17,213 nucleotides of DNA from an uncultured Burkholderiales bacterium. GTDB taxonomy: Bacteria; Pseudomonadota; Gammaproteobacteria; Burkholderiales; Burkholderiaceae_C. The notes under the pieces are model-generated. The model did no database searches and had not been told where the DNA came from. It worked only from the letters and a program-made list of their open reading frames with translations. A program made the translations under genes and the position numbers. The number at the start of each line of letters is the position of its first letter. Position 1 is the stretch's first letter. The stretch covers positions 1 through 17,213 of the forward strand of contig CAISQQ010000240.1 in assembly GCA_903887655.1 (NCBI GenBank), given 5' to 3'. Shown in pieces: positions 14,430 to 17,213 of the stretch.

Positions 14430-15728
14430 TCAGGCCAGGGTTTTGAACACCTTCTTGGCCGCTTCCAAGGTGGCATCAATGTCACTCATGGAGTGTGCGC
14501 CGCTCACAAACCCCGCTTCATAAAGGGCGGGGGCGAAGTAAATGCCTTGATCGAGCATGCCATGAAACAAGCGGTTAAAGCGTTGGCTGTCGCTTTTCAT
14601 GACCTCGGTGTAGTTGGTGGGCAACTCAGGCAACAAGAAAAAGCCAAACATGCCGCCCTCGCTGTCGGCGCAAAAGGGCACGCCCGCTTGAGCAGCCACA
14701 TCACTCAAGCCTTTGACCAAGCTTTCCGTGGTTTGTGTGAGTGAGGTGAAAAAACCAGGCTTGGAGATGGCTTTGAGGGTGGCCAAGCCACAGGCCGTGG
14801 CGACTGGGTTGCCGCTCAAGGTGCCGGCTTGGTAGACCGGGCCCACTGGAGCCAACTGTTCCATCACCGCGCGTTTGCCACCAAAGGCGGCGAGGGGCAT
14901 GCCGCCCCCAATCACCTTGCCCATCACCGTGATGTCGGGCTCAAAACCCGGCAAGGCGGCTTGGTAGAGGCTTTGGGCACTCCCGAGCGCCACCCGGCAG
15001 CCACTCATGACCTCATCAAACACCAGCAAGGCGCCGTGGTGGCTGCACAACTCACGACAGCGCTTCATGAACTCCACCGAGGCGCGCACGAAATTCATGT
15101 TGCCAGCAATGGGCTCGATCATCACGCAGGCAATCTCTTGGCCGTGCTCTTCAAATGCTTTCTCTAAGGCATCCACCGAGTTGTACTCGAGCACCAAGGT
15201 GTCTTTGACCACTTCGGCTGGCACGCCTGCACTCGTTGGGTTGCCAAAGGTGGCCAGACCGGAGCCGGCTTTGACCAGCAAAGCGTCGGCGTGTCCGTGG
15301 TAGCAGCCTTCAAACTTGATGAATTTGTTGCGCCCGGTCGCACCTCTGGCCAGCCGAATGGCCGACATGGCCGCCTCGGTGCCCGAGCTCACCAATCGCA
15401 CCATCTCCATGGAAGGTGTCAAGTGAATTAAAAATTCCACCAGTTCCACCTCGCGCTGGGTGGGCGCGCCAAAAGAAAAGCCTTGTAGGGACGCGTCTTG
15501 AACCGCTTTGAGCACATCGGGGTGTGAGTGGCCCAAAATCATTGGGCCCCAAGAGCCGATGTAGTCGATAAAGCGCACACCGTTGGCATCCCAGAAATGC
15601 GAGCCACTCGCACGGGTGATGAATTTGGGGGTGCCGCCCACTGCCTTGAAGGCGCGAACGGGTGAGTTCACGCCGCCAGGAATCACTTGGCGAGCTCGGT
15701 CAAACAAAGTTTGGTTGTTGTCACTCAT
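14430..15728 (-). CDS. hemL: Glutamate-1-semialdehyde 2,1-aminomutase
   Basis: A 432-residue PLP enzyme that makes 5-aminolevulinate in the C5 pathway of haem synthesis. The PLP lysine is Lys271 in GKVIGGGMPLAAFGG, and Asp238 in FDEVMSG contacts the pyridine nitrogen. GSHFWDANG, SSGTEAAMSAIRLAR and QAGTLSGNP are family hallmarks. In most homologues I recall, the segment after DEVM reads TGFRVA; here it is SGCRVA, with Cys for Phe. No obvious ribosome site precedes the ATG. The ThiD-like gene upstream ends 27 bases before it, so the two probably share a transcript. Its haem product is needed by the cytochromes at the other end of the window. Confidence 0.97.
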   Translation of the reverse strand: MSDNNQTLFDRARQVIPGGVNSPVRAFKAVGGTPKFITRASGSHFWDANGVRFIDYIGSWGPMILGHSHPDVLKAVQDASLQGFSFGAPTQREVELVEFLIHLTPSMEMVRLVSSGTEAAMSAIRLARGATGRNKFIKFEGCYHGHADALLVKAGSGLATFGNPTSAGVPAEVVKDTLVLEYNSVDALEKAFEEHGQEIACVMIEPIAGNMNFVRASVEFMKRCRELCSHHGALLVFDEVMSGCRVALGSAQSLYQAALPGFEPDITVMGKVIGGGMPLAAFGGKRAVMEQLAPVGPVYQAGTLSGNPVATACGLATLKAISKPGFFTSLTQTTESLVKGLSDVAAQAGVPFCADSEGGMFGFFLLPELPTNYTEVMKSDSQRFNRLFHGMLDQGIYFAPALYEAGFVSGAHSMSDIDATLEAAKKVFKTLA

Positions 15729-15755
15729 GGTGGTCAGAGAAATAAAAAAATGGAA

Positions 15756-16679
15756 TCAATGCTTGATGTCTTGGCCTGGAAATGAGAAATCCAGTGCACT
15801 GGTTTTGATCTGAGGGGCGTCAGGGTTCAAGTCGTCTTCTTCGTTGTGCGCCCAAAAAAGTCGATCCGCCACCACGTGGCCCATGCCGGGGCGAAAGCCC
15901 GCATCCAAAGCGCGGTCCAAATACCCCAGGCTCTCACGCGCGGCGGTCTCTAAATCGGCGCCAGCGGCAATCAAGGCCGCCAAAGAGGCACTCAAGGTGT
16001 CTCCCGCGCCTGAGAACACCGCTTCAAAACGCTCGAATTTTTCGTTCAAAAGCGTGGTGTTGGGCGAAGCGAGGACGTTGTCAATGAACTGATCGGGCAG
16101 CTGCATGCCGCTCACGAGCACATAGGGCGTGCCCATCTCAAAGGCGGCGCGGGCAATGTCTCTGGCACTGGGGGCTTTGTCGCTGGACCAGTCCGGCAGC
16201 AACCATCGCCACAAGGTATTGTGGTTGCCCACGAGCACCGTGCATTGGGGCAAGATCAATTCTTTGAATGCATCCAAGTAGGCATCAATTTGGTCCTCGT
16301 TCCACCATGACAAGTTCGGCATGTAAGCCACCACTGGCACCTGGGCATAGTCTGTGCACACTTCGGCCACCACACTCACATTCTCGGTGCTGCCGCAAAA
16401 CCCGATTTTGATGGATTGAACGCTGATGTCTTCCAGTACCGCGCGGGCTTGCTCGGCCACCGCCTCTTCGTCAAACGCCACGTGGTCAAAGATCTCGGCC
16501 GTGTCGCGCATGTAAGCCCCCATCACAATGGGCAGGGCGTGGGCACCCACGGACGACACCGTCAAAATGTCTGCACTCAAGCCACCCGAGCCCGAGGGGT
16601 CGCTGGCATTGAAAACCAACACGCAAGCGGGCGTGTCTTCTTGGGGCTCTTCGGCGGGGGCGTTGTGTTCTTGGGTCAT
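15756..16679 (-). CDS. ThiD-like kinase (hydroxymethylpyrimidine/phosphomethylpyrimidine kinase family)
   Basis: A 307-residue ribokinase-fold protein annotated by resemblance to ThiD, which phosphorylates hydroxymethylpyrimidine in thiamine synthesis. FNASDPSGSGGLSADI (23-38) corresponds to the ThiD substrate loop GSDPSGGAGIQADL. The anion-hole and catalytic-base motif is GAGDTLS with Asp227, where E. coli ThiD has Cys (GTGCTLS). The usual LDPVMV segment is replaced by VAYMPNLSWWNEDQID, so the substrate pocket may differ. An acidic N-terminal tail of about 18 residues precedes the fold. It sits next to hemL. ThiD function is probable but not proven; another pyrimidine or pyridoxal-like substrate is possible. 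Confidence 0.8.
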   Translation of the reverse strand: MTQEHNAPAEEPQEDTPACVLVFNASDPSGSGGLSADILTVSSVGAHALPIVMGAYMRDTAEIFDHVAFDEEAVAEQARAVLEDISVQSIKIGFCGSTENVSVVAEVCTDYAQVPVVAYMPNLSWWNEDQIDAYLDAFKELILPQCTVLVGNHNTLWRWLLPDWSSDKAPSARDIARAAFEMGTPYVLVSGMQLPDQFIDNVLASPNTTLLNEKFERFEAVFSGAGDTLSASLAALIAAGADLETAARESLGYLDRALDAGFRPGMGHVVADRLFWAHNEEDDLNPDAPQIKTSALDFSFPGQDIKH

Positions 16680-16690
16680 GGGCTGAGGGC

Positions 16691-16696
16691 TACAAT
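16691..16696 (+). promoter_or_regulatory. Probable -10 box for the rubredoxin leader or small RNA
   Basis: TACAAT followed by G on the + strand, within the divergent region after the ThiD-like gene start. TTCTTG sits 17 bases upstream as a weak -35 candidate. A divergent TAGAAT (16708-16703, - strand) may serve the ThiD-like gene. Confidence 0.5.
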
Positions 16697-16702
16697 GGGA
16701 TC

Positions 16703-16812
16703 ATTCTATGCCACTGGCGTGAAAGACCTTGGAAGCTTGAAGTGGCTCGATCGATGTGGCCGCTTCGCCAGCTTAGGGTGCACCTCATGCTCACGCATGG
16801 TGCCCCTTTTTT
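16703..16812 (+). ncRNA. Candidate structured RNA: rubredoxin leader or terminated small RNA
   Basis: From a predicted start near 16703 to the terminator T run, about 110 bases can form three consecutive stems: GCCACT with AGTGGC (about 16711-16747), TGGC with GCCA (about 16757-16770), and the terminator. No + strand gene ends nearby, so a strong + strand terminator here needs a transcript starting in this region. Either a small RNA ends here, or the terminator attenuates rubredoxin mRNA. It does not look like 4.5S RNA (no GGAAGGAAGCAGCC core), and I cannot match it to a known riboswitch. Confidence 0.45.
16776..16812 (+). terminator. Intrinsic terminator upstream of rubredoxin
   Basis: GGG(T)GCACC (16776-16784) pairs with GGTGCCCC (16799-16806) apart from one bulged T; inside it, ATGC (16787-16790) pairs with GCAT (16795-16798) around a TCAC loop. 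Six T bases follow (16807-16812). It works only in the + direction, since the opposite strand has no T run after the stem. Confidence 0.75.
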
Positions 16813-16838
16813 AGCCCCTCCAACCAAAGACAACAATC

Positions 16839-17018
16839 ATGACTGCCCCTGCCCCGACCCAATGGATGTGTTTGATTTGTGGCTGGATTTATGATGCCAC
16901 CTTGGGCTCTCCCGAAGACGGTATCGCCCCGGGCACAGCTTGGGACGATGTGCCCATGAATTGGACTTGCCCCGAGTGTGGTGCTCGAAAAGAGGACTTT
17001 GAAATGGTGCCGCTTTGA
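16839..17018 (+). CDS. Rubredoxin
   Basis: A 59-residue iron protein. Four cysteines in two CxxC pairs (Cys11/Cys14 in CLICG, Cys44/Cys47 in CPECG) bind one iron, and the surrounding GWIYD, GIAPGTAWDDVP and ARKEDFE are standard rubredoxin sequence. It carries one electron in the cytoplasm; partners may include alkane hydroxylase-type or oxygen- and peroxide-reducing enzymes, none of which is in the window. No clear Shine-Dalgarno sequence precedes the ATG, which lies 26 bases after a strong terminator, so expression may depend on read-through or antitermination. Confidence 0.96.
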   Translation: MTAPAPTQWMCLICGWIYDATLGSPEDGIAPGTAWDDVPMNWTCPECGARKEDFEMVPL

Positions 17019-17041
17019 GCCTGAGCCCGTCAGCATCCCCA

Positions 17042-17213
17042 TCACTGGGTTTTTTGGCTTTTCACCACACCGTAGCGCCACAAGGTCTTGTTGCGAGCGC
17101 TCGCGTGATCGACGATGGGCAAGGGGTAGTCTTTGCCCAGCACTGAGGTGCTGGGGCCCCCTTTCTTTTGCGCATAGATCCAAGGCGCGTGCAAGGCCTC
17201 ATCGGGCCAGTCG
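17042..17213 (-). CDS. Deoxyribodipyrimidine photolyase, C-terminal part
   Basis: The last 56 residues of a gene that runs in from beyond the right edge. ALHAPWIYA and then LGKDYPLPIVDHASARNKTL match the conserved C-terminus of CPD photolyases and cryptochromes (usually ...HxPW..., Y-P-x-PIVDH-xxAR). The family uses blue light and FADH- to split pyrimidine dimers. The tail RYGVVKSQKTQ ends 23 bases from the rubredoxin stop on the opposite strand. Photolyase (phrB-type) or cryptochrome cannot be decided from this fragment. Confidence 0.85.
   Translation of the reverse strand, partial: DWPDEALHAPWIYAQKKGGPSTSVLGKDYPLPIVDHASARNKTLWRYGVVKSQKTQ

Noticed and set aside
16703..16812. 4.5S (SRP) RNA at the thiD-rubredoxin gap
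   Set aside because: Size and hairpins invited it, but the conserved GGAAGGAAGCAGCC-type core is absent.

Overview
This window looks like chromosomal DNA of a betaproteobacterium, most likely Burkholderiales and probably a Comamonadaceae-type freshwater bacterium. The reasons are the coupled dusB-fis-purH block, the hemL-thiD-rubredoxin block, a UbiH-like/DsbC/DUF3429/M61 series of a kind common in that family, moderate-to-high GC, and heavy use of TTG for leucine. This placement comes from recalled family knowledge, not from a search. No transposase, integrase, CRISPR array, tRNA or rRNA was seen.

Left end (1-3139, + strand): after about 325 bases with no convincing gene lies a three-gene cluster. 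It encodes a small exported c-type cytochrome, a 650-residue thiamine-diphosphate (ThDP) enzyme of the benzoylformate decarboxylase/acetolactate synthase superfamily with a twin-arginine signal, and a second exported c-type cytochrome. Both cytochromes resemble types that usually serve periplasmic PQQ dehydrogenases. The cluster suggests an uncharacterised periplasmic ThDP enzyme that passes electrons to haem. It is the most unusual part of the window. A dyad-rich upstream region and two mutually exclusive hairpins between genes 1 and 2 may regulate it.

Middle (3178-9700, - strand): a possible 60-residue protein, a proline/serine-rich lipoprotein and an enoyl-CoA hydratase are followed by a probable co-directional series, read right to left: UbiH-family flavin hydroxylase, DsbC, DUF3429 membrane protein, M61 peptidase with a PDZ domain. 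The hydroxylase gene has a TACAAT -10 box so close to its ATG that its mRNA may be leaderless.

Right-middle (10007-14414, + strand): ychF, then an AT-rich leader, then dusB overlapping fis by 4 bases, then purH. These are core genes for translation, tRNA modification, nucleoid structure and purine synthesis.

Right end (14430-17213): hemL and a divergent ThiD-like kinase on the - strand face purH. A short rubredoxin gene (59 residues) on the + strand follows a region with a TACAAT box, three hairpins and a strong intrinsic terminator, which is a candidate small RNA or attenuated leader. The window ends in the C-terminus of a DNA photolyase on the - strand. Four intergenic regions share an exact TACAATG motif, probably the local form of the sigma-70 -10 box.
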